The notes under the pieces were generated by a model, which did no database searches, had not been told where the DNA came from, and saw only the letters and a list, made by a program, of their open reading frames with translations. The translations under genes and the position numbers were made by a program. Below, piece by piece: positions 34,187-43,454 of a stretch of DNA of 64,000 bases (position 1 is its first letter; each line of letters begins with the position of its first letter). The stretch comes from Xanthomonas citri pv. mangiferaeindicae (GTDB lineage Bacteria; Pseudomonadota; Gammaproteobacteria; Xanthomonadales; Xanthomonadaceae): contig CP016836.1 of assembly GCA_002240395.1 (NCBI GenBank), positions 558,001-622,000 of the forward strand. Reading direction: 5' to 3'.

Positions 34187-35172
34187 GCGCCGGCGCCAAC
34201 CGTCCCCACCCGCCGCCCGTCGAACGCGCGCCCGACCCGCTCGGACCGGCGCAGCAGCGCGAGCTCCAGCGCGCCGCCCGCCTGTGCTGGTGGTCCCTCG
34301 GTCTGCTTGGCGCGGTGTCAGTGATGATGTACGTCGCGATGGGCGGCTCGAAAGCGATGCAGACCGCGCTGGCCGAGGACCTGCTGAGCCTGTTGCCGCC
34401 AGCCGCGTTCCTGATCGCGCTGCGCTTTCGCGCCCGCGGCGTCGACCGCACCTATATCAACGGCCGCGAACGCGCGTTCGACATCACCTTCCTCGCGTCC
34501 TCGGTCGCGTTGACCGGCATGGGCGCCCTGCTGGTGCTCGACGGCCTGCATGTGCTGATCACGCGGGCGCATCCGGTCGTCGGGACCGTGCTCGTCGGCG
34601 ACACCGTGGTCTGGCAGGGCTGGCTGATGATCGCCGCGCTCGCGGTCTCGGCGATCCCGCCGGTGGTCCTGGGCCGCATGAAGCTCAAGGTCGCGCTCGC
34701 GCTGTCATCCAAGCCGCTCTACACCGACGCCGACATGAACAAGGCCGACTGGATGACCGCGCTCGCGGGCATCGCCGGCGTGCTCGGCATCGGCTTCGGC
34801 CTGTGGTGGGCGGACGCCGCAGCTGCCATCTTTATCGCCGTTGAAGTGCTGCGCGATGGCGTGCGCAACCTGCGTAACGCTGTGCGCGACATGCACGACG
34901 CCCGTCCGCAGCACGCCGACCGCAGCGACGACGATCCGCTGCCCGCGCGGATCGGCGAAGCGGTCTGCGCACTCGACGGCGTGCGCGCCTGCCGCGTGCG
35001 CTTCCACGAGGAAGGCCTGCGGCTGTCGGGTGTGGTGTTCGTGGAGACCGAGGATGGCACCCTCGATACGGCGATGGCACAAGCAGTGCGCGAGACCGCC
35101 CGCGCCGTCCACTGGCGGATCGACGACGTCACTGCGACTGCCGCGCAGCCGCCGCGCACGCCGTCCGTCTGA
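34183..35172 (+). CDS. cation diffusion facilitator-like transporter, non-canonical metal site
   Basis: A 329-residue membrane protein with a CDF-like layout: about six membrane segments at 30-220 and a cytoplasmic C-terminal domain (IGEAVCALDGVRACRVRFHEEG). The segment ALAEDLLSLLPPAAFLIA occupies the TM2 metal-site position and TDADMNKADWMTALAGI the TM5 position. Compared with zinc exporters such as YiiP, the first site reads E-D rather than D-x3-D and the TM5 His is Met, so the metal preference is probably altered. It overlaps the solute-binding-like lipoprotein gene by ATGA, an unusual partner. Confidence 0.8.
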   Translation: MSAGANRPHPPPVERAPDPLGPAQQRELQRAARLCWWSLGLLGAVSVMMYVAMGGSKAMQTALAEDLLSLLPPAAFLIALRFRARGVDRTYINGRERAFDITFLASSVALTGMGALLVLDGLHVLITRAHPVVGTVLVGDTVVWQGWLMIAALAVSAIPPVVLGRMKLKVALALSSKPLYTDADMNKADWMTALAGIAGVLGIGFGLWWADAAAAIFIAVEVLRDGVRNLRNAVRDMHDARPQHADRSDDDPLPARIGEAVCALDGVRACRVRFHEEGLRLSGVVFVETEDGTLDTAMAQAVRETARAVHWRIDDVTATAAQPPRTPSV

Positions 35173-35185
35173 TGGCCCCCCCCCC

Positions 35186-35270
35186 AAAACCGGGGTCAGA
35201 GTGCCATTTCGAGCGCCATCCCTCAGCCCATCACGCTGGATGAAGGAACCAGGCACTCAGTCCCGGTTTT
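35186..35270. repeat. degenerate GGGGTCAGAGTGC inverted repeat, copy 3
   Basis: AAAACCGGGGTCAGAGTGCC (35186-35205) faces GGCACTCAGTCCCGGTTTT (35252-35270). The right arm has lost one base and carries a change relative to the left. The loop (46 nt) is longer than in the other two copies. It follows the CDF gene and may serve as its terminator. Confidence 0.7.
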
Positions 35271-35322
35271 CGGACGCGTAATCGCGAGGCACCCCGCGCT
35301 GCGCGTCCACCCGCGCGTCCGG

Positions 35323-35328
35323 TAGGCT
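35323..35328 (+). promoter_or_regulatory. -10 hexamer of a probable leaderless promoter for the acetyl-CoA hydrolase/transferase gene
   Basis: TAGGCT lies seven bases before the ATG at 35336, inside CCGG/CCGG arms, with no Shine-Dalgarno site. Transcription would begin at about the start codon. Confidence 0.4.
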
Positions 35329-35335
35329 TGCCGGC

Positions 35336-37312
35336 ATGACGTCCCATCTCCACGATCTCGACGCCGCCGTCGCCCGCATCCGCGCCCATGTCGATGGCCC
35401 GCTGCACATCGGCGCCCCGCTGGGCATCGGCAAGCCGCACCGCCTGCTCAACGCCCTGTACGCCGCTGCGGTGGCGGACCCGTCGCGCCCGCTGACCCTG
35501 TACACCGCCCTGTCACTCGATCCGCCGTCGGGCGGCGCCGACCTGCAGGGGCGCTTCCTCGGTCCCTTCGCGCAGCGTCACTTCGGCGAGGACTTCGTCC
35601 GGCTCGACTACGTGCAGGCGCTACGCCGCGACGCGCTGCCGCCGCACATCAGCGTCGAGGAGTTCTACATGCAGTCCGGCGCGATGCTGGGCTCCACCCA
35701 GGCCCAGCGCCGGTACGCCAGCCTCAACTACACCCATGTCGCCCGCGCGCTCGTCGACCGCGGCGTCAACGTGCTGGTGCAGAAGGTCGCGGCCAACGAG
35801 GACGGCAGCCGGCTGTCGCTGTCGTCGAACACCGATCTGACTTTCGACACCATCGACGCCCTCGTCCACGCCGGCCACCCGCGGCCGCTGCTGGTGGCCG
35901 AGATCGATCCCGAACTGCCGTGGCTCGGCGGCACCGCCGCGGTCGACGCCGGATTCTTCGACCTCGTCGTGACGCCACCGCCCCCTTACCCGCGCCTGTT
36001 CGGCCTGCCGCGGCAGCCGGTCTCCGATGCCGACTACGCGATCGGGTTCTACGCCAGCGCGCTGGTCCGCGACGGCGGCACGCTGCAGATCGGCATCGGC
36101 GCGCTGGCCGACGCGCTTTGCCACGCGCTGGCGTTGCGGCACATCGACAATGCGGCCTACCGCCGGGTGCTGCACGCACTCGATCCCGACCTGATCACGC
36201 ATCCGACCGTCGTGGCCTGCGGCGGACTCGACCCGTTCGAGACCGGCCTGTACGGCTGCAGCGAGATGATCAACGAGGGGTTCAAGCGCCTGGTCGAGGT
36301 CGGCGTGATCCGTCGCAAGGTGGTCGACAAGGCCGCGTTGATGCGGCGGGCCAACGACGGCACCGCCAGCGCCCTGGACCGGGAACTGATCGAGCGCGAC
36401 GGCGAGTTCCTGCACGGCGCGTTCTACCTTGGCTCGCCGGACTTCTACGCTTGGCTGCGCGGGCTCGACGACGACACCCGGCGCGGCATCGGCATGAAGC
36501 GTGTGGGCGAGGTCAACGAACTCTACGGGCTCGACGAAGGGCTCGAGCGTCTGCAGCGCCGCGACGCGCGCTTCTTCAACAGCTGCATGATGGCGACCGC
36601 GCTCGGCGCCGCGGTCTCCGATGCCCTCGGCGACGGCCGCGTGGTCTCGGGTGTGGGCGGGCAGTACAACTTCGTCGCGATGGCGCACGCATTGCCCGAC
36701 GCGCGCTCGGCGCTGCTGTTGCGCGCCACGCGCGAGGCCGGCGGCCGCTGTGAATCGAATATCCGCTGGCAGTACGGGCACACGACGATCCCGCGTCACC
36801 TGCGCGACCTCTACATCACCGAGTACGGCATCGCCGATGTACGCGGTGCGACCGACGAGGACTGCGTACGGACCATGGTGCGCTTGGCCGATGCCGACCA
36901 CCAGAGCGCGCTGCTCGAACACGCCCGTGCGGCCGGCAAACTCGATCCCCGCTTCGTCCGGCCGTCGGCCTGGGGCCGCAACACCGCGACGCGTCTTCGC
37001 GATGCCCTGGCACCGCTGCGCCGCGATGGCACCCTGCCGGCCTACCCGCTGGGTAGCGACTTCGACGCCGTCGAACAGCGCCTGTTGCAGGCCTTGTCCT
37101 GGCTCAAATCGGCCTCCGCGACCCGGACGGGCAAGCTGCGCACCGTGCTCGCCGCGCTGCGCGAGGGTCGCAGCGACGACACCGCCGCGCTGCAACGCAT
37201 GGCCCTCGACGCGCCCCGCGGCCTGCAGGAGCGACTGCTTGCGCGTCTGCTGGCACTAGGGCTGCGCAGGACGGTGGCGGCCGATCCTGCGCCCCCTTCA
37301 TCGGACGGCTGA
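35336..37312 (+). CDS. acetyl-CoA hydrolase/transferase family protein
   Basis: A 658-residue member of the acetyl-CoA hydrolase/CoA-transferase family. The N-terminal part starts with GPLHIGAPLGIGKPHRLLNALY. The C-terminal half holds GTLQIGIGALADAL, FETGLYGCSEMINEGF with the likely catalytic Glu, and SGVGGQYNFVAMAHALPDARS with the CoA-binding glycines. The length is longer than the usual 500-550 because of inserted and C-terminal sections. It would hydrolyse an acyl-CoA or move CoA between acids. Neighbours do not indicate the substrate. Confidence 0.88.
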   Translation: MTSHLHDLDAAVARIRAHVDGPLHIGAPLGIGKPHRLLNALYAAAVADPSRPLTLYTALSLDPPSGGADLQGRFLGPFAQRHFGEDFVRLDYVQALRRDALPPHISVEEFYMQSGAMLGSTQAQRRYASLNYTHVARALVDRGVNVLVQKVAANEDGSRLSLSSNTDLTFDTIDALVHAGHPRPLLVAEIDPELPWLGGTAAVDAGFFDLVVTPPPPYPRLFGLPRQPVSDADYAIGFYASALVRDGGTLQIGIGALADALCHALALRHIDNAAYRRVLHALDPDLITHPTVVACGGLDPFETGLYGCSEMINEGFKRLVEVGVIRRKVVDKAALMRRANDGTASALDRELIERDGEFLHGAFYLGSPDFYAWLRGLDDDTRRGIGMKRVGEVNELYGLDEGLERLQRRDARFFNSCMMATALGAAVSDALGDGRVVSGVGGQYNFVAMAHALPDARSALLLRATREAGGRCESNIRWQYGHTTIPRHLRDLYITEYGIADVRGATDEDCVRTMVRLADADHQSALLEHARAAGKLDPRFVRPSAWGRNTATRLRDALAPLRRDGTLPAYPLGSDFDAVEQRLLQALSWLKSASATRTGKLRTVLAALREGRSDDTAALQRMALDAPRGLQERLLARLLALGLRRTVAADPAPPSSDG

Positions 37313-37492
37313 CCGGCCCGGCGAGCCTTCGACGCGGACAGTCGCCGTGCAGGCCTGCCGGCACCGAAACGCCGACGGCCCGCCGCTCCGGCCAAGATGG
37401 GCACGGGCCATGCCCCTTCGTGCAGCCGCCAAGGATTGCAATGCCGCGCATCGCCACCATCATGACCCTTGCCCTCCTGCCCTACCGATGCC

Positions 37493-37828
37493 ATGACCAC
37501 GCGAGCCGACCACCTGCGCGATGCCCTTGCCGCCCTGCAGCCGAGCCACCTGGAGGTGCACGACGAGAGCCATATGCACAGCCGCGGGCTCGAAACGCAC
37601 TACAAGGCGGTGATCGTCAGCGAGACGTTCACGGGCAAGCGCGCGATCCAGCGCCACCAACTCGTCTACCGCACGCTGGGCGAGCAGATGCAACGCATCC
37701 ACGCACTCGCGCTGCACACCTTCACGCCCGAGGAGTGGGCGGCCGAGGCGCGAGTGCCCGACTCGCCGACCTGCCGCGGCGGTAGCAAGCACGACCTGAA
37801 GAACGCGGCCGCACACAAATCCTCCTGA
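37493..37828 (+). CDS. bolA: BolA family protein
   Basis: A 111-residue protein with the class II KH-like BolA fold: LRDALAALQPSHLEVHDESHMHS, cited here as LEVHDESHMH, then THYKAVIVSETFTGKRAIQRHQLVY and the final IHALALHTFTPEEW. The conserved His in RHQLVY and in the DESHMH loop are candidate ligands for sharing a [2Fe-2S] cluster with a monothiol glutaredoxin. BolA proteins link Fe-S or redox status to envelope and stress genes. It lies about 180 bp after the CoA-transferase gene and is convergent with tkt. Confidence 0.93.
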   Translation: MTTRADHLRDALAALQPSHLEVHDESHMHSRGLETHYKAVIVSETFTGKRAIQRHQLVYRTLGEQMQRIHALALHTFTPEEWAAEARVPDSPTCRGGSKHDLKNAAAHKSS

Positions 37829-37858
37829 CGCACGGCGCACGCCAAAAACTGGGGCAAA

Positions 37859-37882
37859 AAAGGCCCGCTTGCGCGGGCCTTT
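37859..37882. terminator. bidirectional terminator between bolA and tkt
   Basis: AAAGGCCCGC (37859-37868), loop TTGC, GCGGGCCTTT (37873-37882). On the minus strand the stem runs into six U residues, a textbook terminator for tkt; on the plus strand a short CUUUGGG follows, so bolA can use it as well. Confidence 0.9.
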
Positions 37883-37905
37883 GGGTATCGGGCTGGCCGC
37901 GGCGC

Positions 37906-39894
37906 TCAGAGCGCCTTGGCCGCCTCGACGATCTTCTCGACAGTGATGCCGAAGTACGGATAGAGCTTGTCGGCCGGGGCCGAGGCGCCGAAGCGGTCGA
38001 TGCCGATGACCGCGCCGTCCAGACCGACATACGCCCGCCAGAAGCCGGTGACGCCGGCCTCGATCGCGACACGGCGGCGCACCGCATTGGGCAGCACCGA
38101 TTCACGGTAGGCCGCGTCCTGGCGCTCGAACACATCGGTCGAGGGCATCGACACCACGCGCACGCCGTCGCCGAGCTGCGCGGCTGCCTCCATCGCCAGC
38201 CCGACCTCCGAGCCGGTCGCGATCAGGATCAGCTCCGGCGTGCCGGCGGCGTCCTTGAGCACGTAGCCGCCACGCGCGATATCGGCGACCTGCGCCGCCT
38301 CGCGCGCCTGATGCGGCAGGTTCTGGCGCGAGAACACCAGACAGCTGGGGCCGTCGCTGCGCAGCACCGCCGACTTCCAGGCCACCGCCGACTCGACCGC
38401 ATCGCAGGGGCGCCAGACATCGTTGTTGGGGATGTAGCGCAGGCTCGCCAGGTGCTCGACCGGCTGGTGCGTCGGGCCGTCCTCACCCAGGCCGATCGAA
38501 TCGTGGGTGTAGACGTGGATCGCATGCGCCGGGATCAGCGCGCTCATGCGCACCGCGTTGCGGGCGTAATCGCTGAACACCAGGAAGGTCGCGTCGAACG
38601 GCACGAAGCCGCCGTGCAGCGCCAGGCCGTTGGCGATCGCGCTCATGCCGAACTCGCGCACGCCGTAGTAGACGTAGTTCGCATCGGCGTCGTGGCTGGC
38701 CGCAGTCTTGCAGCCTTTCCACAGCGTCAGGTTCGAGTGCGCGAGGTCGGCCGAGCCGCCGACGAGTTCGGGCAGCAGCGGCGCGAATGCCTCGATCGTC
38801 ATCTGCGAGGCCTTGCGCGAGGCGATCGTCGGGCCATCGGCCTGCAGCTTGGCGACGAATGCGTCCGCGGCCTTGGCGAAATCGGCAGGCAGCTCACCGC
38901 GGGTGCGGCGCAGCAGCTCAGCCGCCAGTTCGGGATGCGCGGCCTGGTAGGCCTCGAAGCGGCGATTCCAGGCGTCCTCGCGTGCCTGACCGGCCGCATT
39001 CGCGCGCCAGGCGTCGCGGATCGCCTCGGGGATCTCGAACGGGCCGTGGGTCCAGCCGAGCGCGGCGCGCGTGGCATCCGACTCTTCCTTGCCGAGCGGC
39101 GCGCCATGCGAGGATTCCTTGCCGCCGCGGTTCGGCGAGCCGAAACCGATCGTCGTGCGGCAGCACACCAGCACCGGCCGGTCGTCCTGCGAGACGGCCT
39201 CGCCGATCGCGCGCGAGATCGCCTCGGCGTCGTGGCCGTCGACGTCGCGGATCACGCGCCAGCCGTAGGCTTCGAAGCGTGCCGGGGTGTCGTCGGTGAA
39301 CCAGCCGGCGGTGTTGCCGTCGATCGAGATGCGGTTGTCATCCCAGAACGCGACCAGCTTGCCCAGGCCGAGGGTGCCGGCCAGGGACGCGGCCTCGTGC
39401 GAGATGCCTTCCATCAAGCAGCCGTCGCCCAGGAACACCCAGGTGCGGTGGTCGACGATGGCGAAGCCATCGCGGTTGAACTGCTGGGCGAGCAGCCGCT
39501 CGGCGAGCGCAAAGCCGACCGCATTGGCAAACCCCTGCCCCAGCGGCCCGGTGGTCGTCTCCACGCCCGGCGTCTCGTAGCGCTCGGGGTGGCCGGCGGT
39601 GCGGCTGTGCAGCTGCCGGAAGTTCTTCAGTTCCTCGATCGGCAGGTCGTAGCCCGACAGGTGCAGCAGCGCGTACTGCAGCATCGAACCGTGGCCGTTG
39701 GACAGCACGAAGCGGTCGCGGTCGATCCAGTTCGGATTGCCCGGGTTGTGGCTGAGGTGGTCGTTCCACAGCACCTCGGCGATGTCGGCCATGCCCATCG
39801 GCATGCCGGGGTGGCCCGACTTGGCGGCATCGACCGCGTCGATGGCAAGGAAGCGGATGGCGTTGGCGAGTTCGCGACGGGTCGGCGTGGTCAT
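37906..39894 (-). CDS. tkt: transketolase
   Basis: A 662-residue thiamine-diphosphate enzyme of the non-oxidative pentose phosphate pathway, moving two-carbon ketol units between sugar phosphates. It shows AKSGHPGMPMGMADI, the sugar/cofactor His residues in SNGHGSMLQY, the ThDP motif LGDGCLMEGISHEAASLAG ending near DDN, and the pyrimidine-domain TFLVFSDYARNAVR, with HDSIGLGEDGPTHQPVE. The length is standard. The start at 39894 (MTTPTRRELANAIRFL) is the family N-terminus. Confidence 0.97.
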   Translation of the reverse strand: MTTPTRRELANAIRFLAIDAVDAAKSGHPGMPMGMADIAEVLWNDHLSHNPGNPNWIDRDRFVLSNGHGSMLQYALLHLSGYDLPIEELKNFRQLHSRTAGHPERYETPGVETTTGPLGQGFANAVGFALAERLLAQQFNRDGFAIVDHRTWVFLGDGCLMEGISHEAASLAGTLGLGKLVAFWDDNRISIDGNTAGWFTDDTPARFEAYGWRVIRDVDGHDAEAISRAIGEAVSQDDRPVLVCCRTTIGFGSPNRGGKESSHGAPLGKEESDATRAALGWTHGPFEIPEAIRDAWRANAAGQAREDAWNRRFEAYQAAHPELAAELLRRTRGELPADFAKAADAFVAKLQADGPTIASRKASQMTIEAFAPLLPELVGGSADLAHSNLTLWKGCKTAASHDADANYVYYGVREFGMSAIANGLALHGGFVPFDATFLVFSDYARNAVRMSALIPAHAIHVYTHDSIGLGEDGPTHQPVEHLASLRYIPNNDVWRPCDAVESAVAWKSAVLRSDGPSCLVFSRQNLPHQAREAAQVADIARGGYVLKDAAGTPELILIATGSEVGLAMEAAAQLGDGVRVVSMPSTDVFERQDAAYRESVLPNAVRRRVAIEAGVTGFWRAYVGLDGAVIGIDRFGASAPADKLYPYFGITVEKIVEAAKAL

Positions 39895-39902
39895 GGGCTC
39901 GG

Positions 39903-39944
39903 GAGCGGCGGACGGAAGCGCCCATTGTCCCACGCCAGCCGCTC
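39903..39944 (-). promoter_or_regulatory. candidate tkt promoter within an inverted repeat
   Basis: On the minus strand GACAAT (39929-39924) is a likely -10 hexamer about 30 bp before the tkt ATG. GAGCGGC (39903-39909) and GCCGCTC (39938-39944) form 7-bp arms around it. No clear -35 element was found. Confidence 0.4.
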
Positions 39945-39994
39945 CGCTGCCGGCCCGCGCGCAGATCGCGCGGCTGCCGGCGACCGGCCGGGAC

Positions 39995-41413
39995 TCAACC
40001 CGGCCGCTGCGGTGCTTTGCCGTCGCCGTGCACGTGGTGCACGTGCAGTTGGCCGTCGGCACCGGCCTCGAGATCGTCGTGGTCGTGCGCGGCCTCGCTG
40101 CGCCCGATCACGACCGAGGCCACCATGTCGCCACCGATGTTGACCGTGGTCCGGCACATGTCCAGGAACCGGTCGACGCCCAGGATCAAAGCGATGCCTT
40201 CGGCCGGAATGCCGAACGTCACCAGGATCGTCGCGATCACCGGCAGCGAGCCGCCCGGCACGCTGGCCGCGCCGATGCCGCCCATGATGCACATCACCAG
40301 GATCATCAACTGCTGCACCAGGGTGAGCTCCACGCCGAACAACTGCGCCAGGAACAGCACGGTCACGCCCTCGTAGAGCGCGGTGCCATTCGCGTTGACC
40401 GTTGCGCCCAGCGTACATACGAAGCGTGCCACCCGCCGCGGCACGCCGAGGTTCTCTTCGGCGGTCTTGAGCGAAGTGGGCAGCGTCGCCGCACTCGAAG
40501 AGGTCGAGAATGCGGTCAGCAGCGCCGGCTGTGCGCCCCGGAGCACGCCAAGCGGGGAGCGTCGGGCCAGCAACGCGATCAGCAATCCGTACACGCCAAA
40601 GAAGTGCAGCCCGAGGGCCAGGGCAGCGGTCAGCACAAACCAACCCAACTGCACCATCAGGCCCAGCCCCATCCGCGCGGTCAGCGTGAACAGCAGGGCC
40701 GCGACGGCATAGGGCGCCAGGCGGATCACCCAGTCGATCAGCTTCAGGCTGATGTCGTACACGCCCTGGACCGTCGAGACGAAGCTGCGTGTGCCCGGGG
40801 AATCGACCACGGCGGCCGCGATGCCGAACAGCAGCGAGAAGCACATCACCGCGATCAGGTCGGTGTTGGCCGCAGCCGCGACTGGGTTGCGCGGCACCAT
40901 ATTGAGCAGCATCTCGATCACGCCGACCGGCTTATGGTCGCCCGACACGACCCCGGCAGCCGACGAATCGGAGAGCGCCGCCTCCAGCAAGGCCCGATCG
41001 ATCCCGGCCCCCGGCTGCAGCAGATGGGTCATCGCCAGGCCGATCAGCACCGCGATGCAGGTGGTACCAAACACCCAGATTAAGGTCTTCCCACCCAAGC
41101 GCCCCAAGGCGCGCGGATCACCGATCTCGACCACGCCCAGGATCAGTGCCGAGAACACCAGCGGCACGACCAGCATGAACAACAGCCGCAGGAACAGCTG
41201 GCCGACGGGCTCGGTGAGATTGACGATCACTCCCTCGACCCACGGCTGGAATGCCGGGATGGCCTGGCCGTTGCCGCCTGGCACCAGCCACAACTCGTTG
41301 GCGACCGCGTAACTGCTCAGCAGGTTGATCGACAGACCGGCGATCGCGCCGATCGCGAACCCGATCAGCATCTTGGTGTGCAGCGCCATGCCGCGCCCGT
41401 TCGATGAGGTCAT
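39995..41413 (-). CDS. dicarboxylate/amino acid:cation symporter (DAACS family)
   Basis: A 472-residue GltPh/DctA-like transporter. Hairpin 1 carries the serine-rich STSSSAATLPTSL, TM7 has NANGTALYEG (the NMDGT equivalent), hairpin 2 has GIGAASVPGGS, and TM8 has DRFLDMCRTTVNIGGDM with the substrate-binding Asp, Arg, Thr and Asn. It takes up C4-dicarboxylates or acidic amino acids with Na+ or H+. The C-terminal tail is odd: AHDHDDLEAGADGQLHVHHVHGDG, quoted here as HVHHVHGDG, is rich in His and Asp. The start at 41413 has a second option, the ATG at 41389. Confidence 0.94.
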   Translation of the reverse strand: MTSSNGRGMALHTKMLIGFAIGAIAGLSINLLSSYAVANELWLVPGGNGQAIPAFQPWVEGVIVNLTEPVGQLFLRLLFMLVVPLVFSALILGVVEIGDPRALGRLGGKTLIWVFGTTCIAVLIGLAMTHLLQPGAGIDRALLEAALSDSSAAGVVSGDHKPVGVIEMLLNMVPRNPVAAAANTDLIAVMCFSLLFGIAAAVVDSPGTRSFVSTVQGVYDISLKLIDWVIRLAPYAVAALLFTLTARMGLGLMVQLGWFVLTAALALGLHFFGVYGLLIALLARRSPLGVLRGAQPALLTAFSTSSSAATLPTSLKTAEENLGVPRRVARFVCTLGATVNANGTALYEGVTVLFLAQLFGVELTLVQQLMILVMCIMGGIGAASVPGGSLPVIATILVTFGIPAEGIALILGVDRFLDMCRTTVNIGGDMVASVVIGRSEAAHDHDDLEAGADGQLHVHHVHGDGKAPQRPG

Positions 41414-41480
41414 CCGCCCGTCCCGTGCAAAACAGGGGAGCTTAGCAAAGCGTCTCGATGGCCCCCGGCCTGCGAGCCGG

Positions 41481-41486
41481 TATCCT
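41481..41486 (+). promoter_or_regulatory. -10 hexamer of a probable leaderless promoter for recQ
   Basis: TATCCT lies six bases before the recQ ATG at 41493, and no ribosome site is present, so the message probably starts at the initiation codon. A CCGGC/GCCGG inverted repeat lies just upstream of the hexamer. Confidence 0.45.
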
Positions 41487-41492
41487 AGACGC

Positions 41493-43355
41493 ATGCTTCC
41501 GCTCCCCGACTCCGGCGCGCCTCCCGCGCGCACGCCGGCCCACGACGCGCTCGGCGTACTCCAGCGCGTGTTCGGCCATGCCGCATTCCGCGGTGAGCAG
41601 GCGGCGATCGTCGAACACGTCGCCGCCGGTCATGATGCCCTGGTGCTGATGCCCACCGGCGGCGGCAAGTCGATGTGCTACCAGGTCCCCGCCCTGCTGC
41701 GCGACGGCGTGGGCATCGTCGTCTCGCCGCTGATCGCGCTGATGCAGGACCAGGTCGATGCGCTGCTGCAGTCGGGCGTGCGTGCGGCCTACCTCAACTC
41801 CACCCTCGACGCCGAGACCGCGCAGCGGGTCGAACGCGAACTGCTGGCCGGTGAGCTCGACCTGCTCTACGTCGCCCCCGAGCGCCTGTTGACCCCGCGC
41901 TTCCTGTCGCTGCTCGACCGCGCCCCGCTGGCGCTGTTTGCGATCGACGAGGCGCATTGCGTCTCGCAGTGGGGCCACGATTTCCGCCGCGAGTACCGCG
42001 AGCTGACGATCCTGCATGAGCGCTGGCCGCAGGTGCCGCGGATCGCGCTGACCGCGACGGCCGATCCGCCGACCCAGCGCGAGATCGCCGAGCGCCTGCA
42101 GCTCGAAGACGCGCGCCGGTTCGTCAGTTCGTTCGACCGCCCGAATATCCGCTACACCGTTGTCCAGAAGGACAATGCCAAGCGCCAGCTGCTCGACTTC
42201 CTGCAGGCCCATCGTGGCCAGGCCGGCATCGTCTACTGTCTGTCGCGGCGCAAAGTCGAGGAGACCGCCGAGTACCTGGCCGGTCAGGGCATCGACGCGG
42301 TGCCCTACCACGCCGGCATGGACGCGTCGCTGCGCGCAGCCAACCAGCGCCGCTTCCTGCGCAGCGAGGGCGTGGTGGTCGTGGCGACGATCGCCTTCGG
42401 CATGGGCATCGACAAACCCGACGTGCGTTTCGTCGCGCATACCGACCTGCCCAAGTCGATCGAGGGCTACTACCAGGAGACCGGCCGCGCCGGGCGCGAC
42501 GGCGAGCCGGCCGAAGCCTGGATGTGCTACGGCCTGGGCGACCTGGTGCTGCTGCGGCAGATGATCGAGCAGTCCGACGCGGGCGACGAGCGCAAGCGCC
42601 TGGAACACCGCAAGCTCGATGCACTGGTCGGCTATTGCGAAACCATGCGCTGCCGGCGCCAGGTGCTGCTGGCGAACTTCGGCGAGGACTACGCCGGCAC
42701 CGGCGAAGGCCGGGCCTGCGGCAACTGCGACAACTGCCTCGATCCGCCGGCAGCCTGGGACGCAACGGTCGCCGCGCAGAAGGCGCTGAGCTGCGTGTAC
42801 CGCAGCGGCCAGCGCTTCGGCGCCGCGCACATCGTCGACATCCTGCGCGGCAGCGACAACGAGCGCATCCGCCAGTTCGGCCACGCGCAACTCAGTACCT
42901 ACGGCGTGGGCAGCGACCTCGACGCCCGCGCCTGGAAGGCGGTGCTGCGCCAACTCGTCGCCCACGGCCTGCTCGAGGTCGATGCCGAGGGTTACGGCGG
43001 CCTGCGCCTGACCGAGGCCAGCCGCGCGGTGCTCAAGGGCGAGGAGCGGGTCATGCTGCGCAAGCCCACGGCCGCCCGCGAGCGCGGGCGCACCGCGCGC
43101 GCAGTGGCGACAGCCGGCATCGAACTGGCCCCCGTCGACCGCCCGCTGTACGAAGCCCTCCGCGCGCTACGCGCCACGCTCGCCCGCGAGCAGAACGTGC
43201 CGGCGTACGTGATCTTCCACGACGCCACCTTGCGCGAAATCGCGCGCCAGCGGCCGCTGACGCTGGGCCAGCTTGGCGGCATCGGCGGGGTCGGCGCGGG
43301 CAAGCTCGAGCGCTACGGCGACGCCGTGCTCGAAACCGTGCACGAAGCCGGCTGA
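41493..43355 (+). CDS. recQ: ATP-dependent DNA helicase RecQ
   Basis: A 620-residue 3'-5' superfamily 2 helicase used in recombinational repair and fork restart. Motif I is MPTGGGKSMCYQ (Walker A lysine near residue 59), and motif II is DEAH at 152-155. The RecQ-specific aromatic loop is AHCVSQWGHDFR, and motif VI is QETGRAGRDG. The zinc-binding domain has Cys residues in CRRQVLLANFGE and CGNCDNCLDPP, followed by the RQC winged helix. A C-terminal HRDC domain starts at about RPLYEALRALR. The length and domain order are canonical. Confidence 0.97.
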   Translation: MLPLPDSGAPPARTPAHDALGVLQRVFGHAAFRGEQAAIVEHVAAGHDALVLMPTGGGKSMCYQVPALLRDGVGIVVSPLIALMQDQVDALLQSGVRAAYLNSTLDAETAQRVERELLAGELDLLYVAPERLLTPRFLSLLDRAPLALFAIDEAHCVSQWGHDFRREYRELTILHERWPQVPRIALTATADPPTQREIAERLQLEDARRFVSSFDRPNIRYTVVQKDNAKRQLLDFLQAHRGQAGIVYCLSRRKVEETAEYLAGQGIDAVPYHAGMDASLRAANQRRFLRSEGVVVVATIAFGMGIDKPDVRFVAHTDLPKSIEGYYQETGRAGRDGEPAEAWMCYGLGDLVLLRQMIEQSDAGDERKRLEHRKLDALVGYCETMRCRRQVLLANFGEDYAGTGEGRACGNCDNCLDPPAAWDATVAAQKALSCVYRSGQRFGAAHIVDILRGSDNERIRQFGHAQLSTYGVGSDLDARAWKAVLRQLVAHGLLEVDAEGYGGLRLTEASRAVLKGEERVMLRKPTAARERGRTARAVATAGIELAPVDRPLYEALRALRATLAREQNVPAYVIFHDATLREIARQRPLTLGQLGGIGGVGAGKLERYGDAVLETVHEAG

Positions 43356-43454
43356 CGCCCGCGGCTCCGTGACCGCAGGGTCCCGCGACCACCGGGCCAC
43401 GGGTCGCCGCCGATGCGGCGCGCCCGTCGCGACGCCGCCCTGTCGCGCGCTGCT

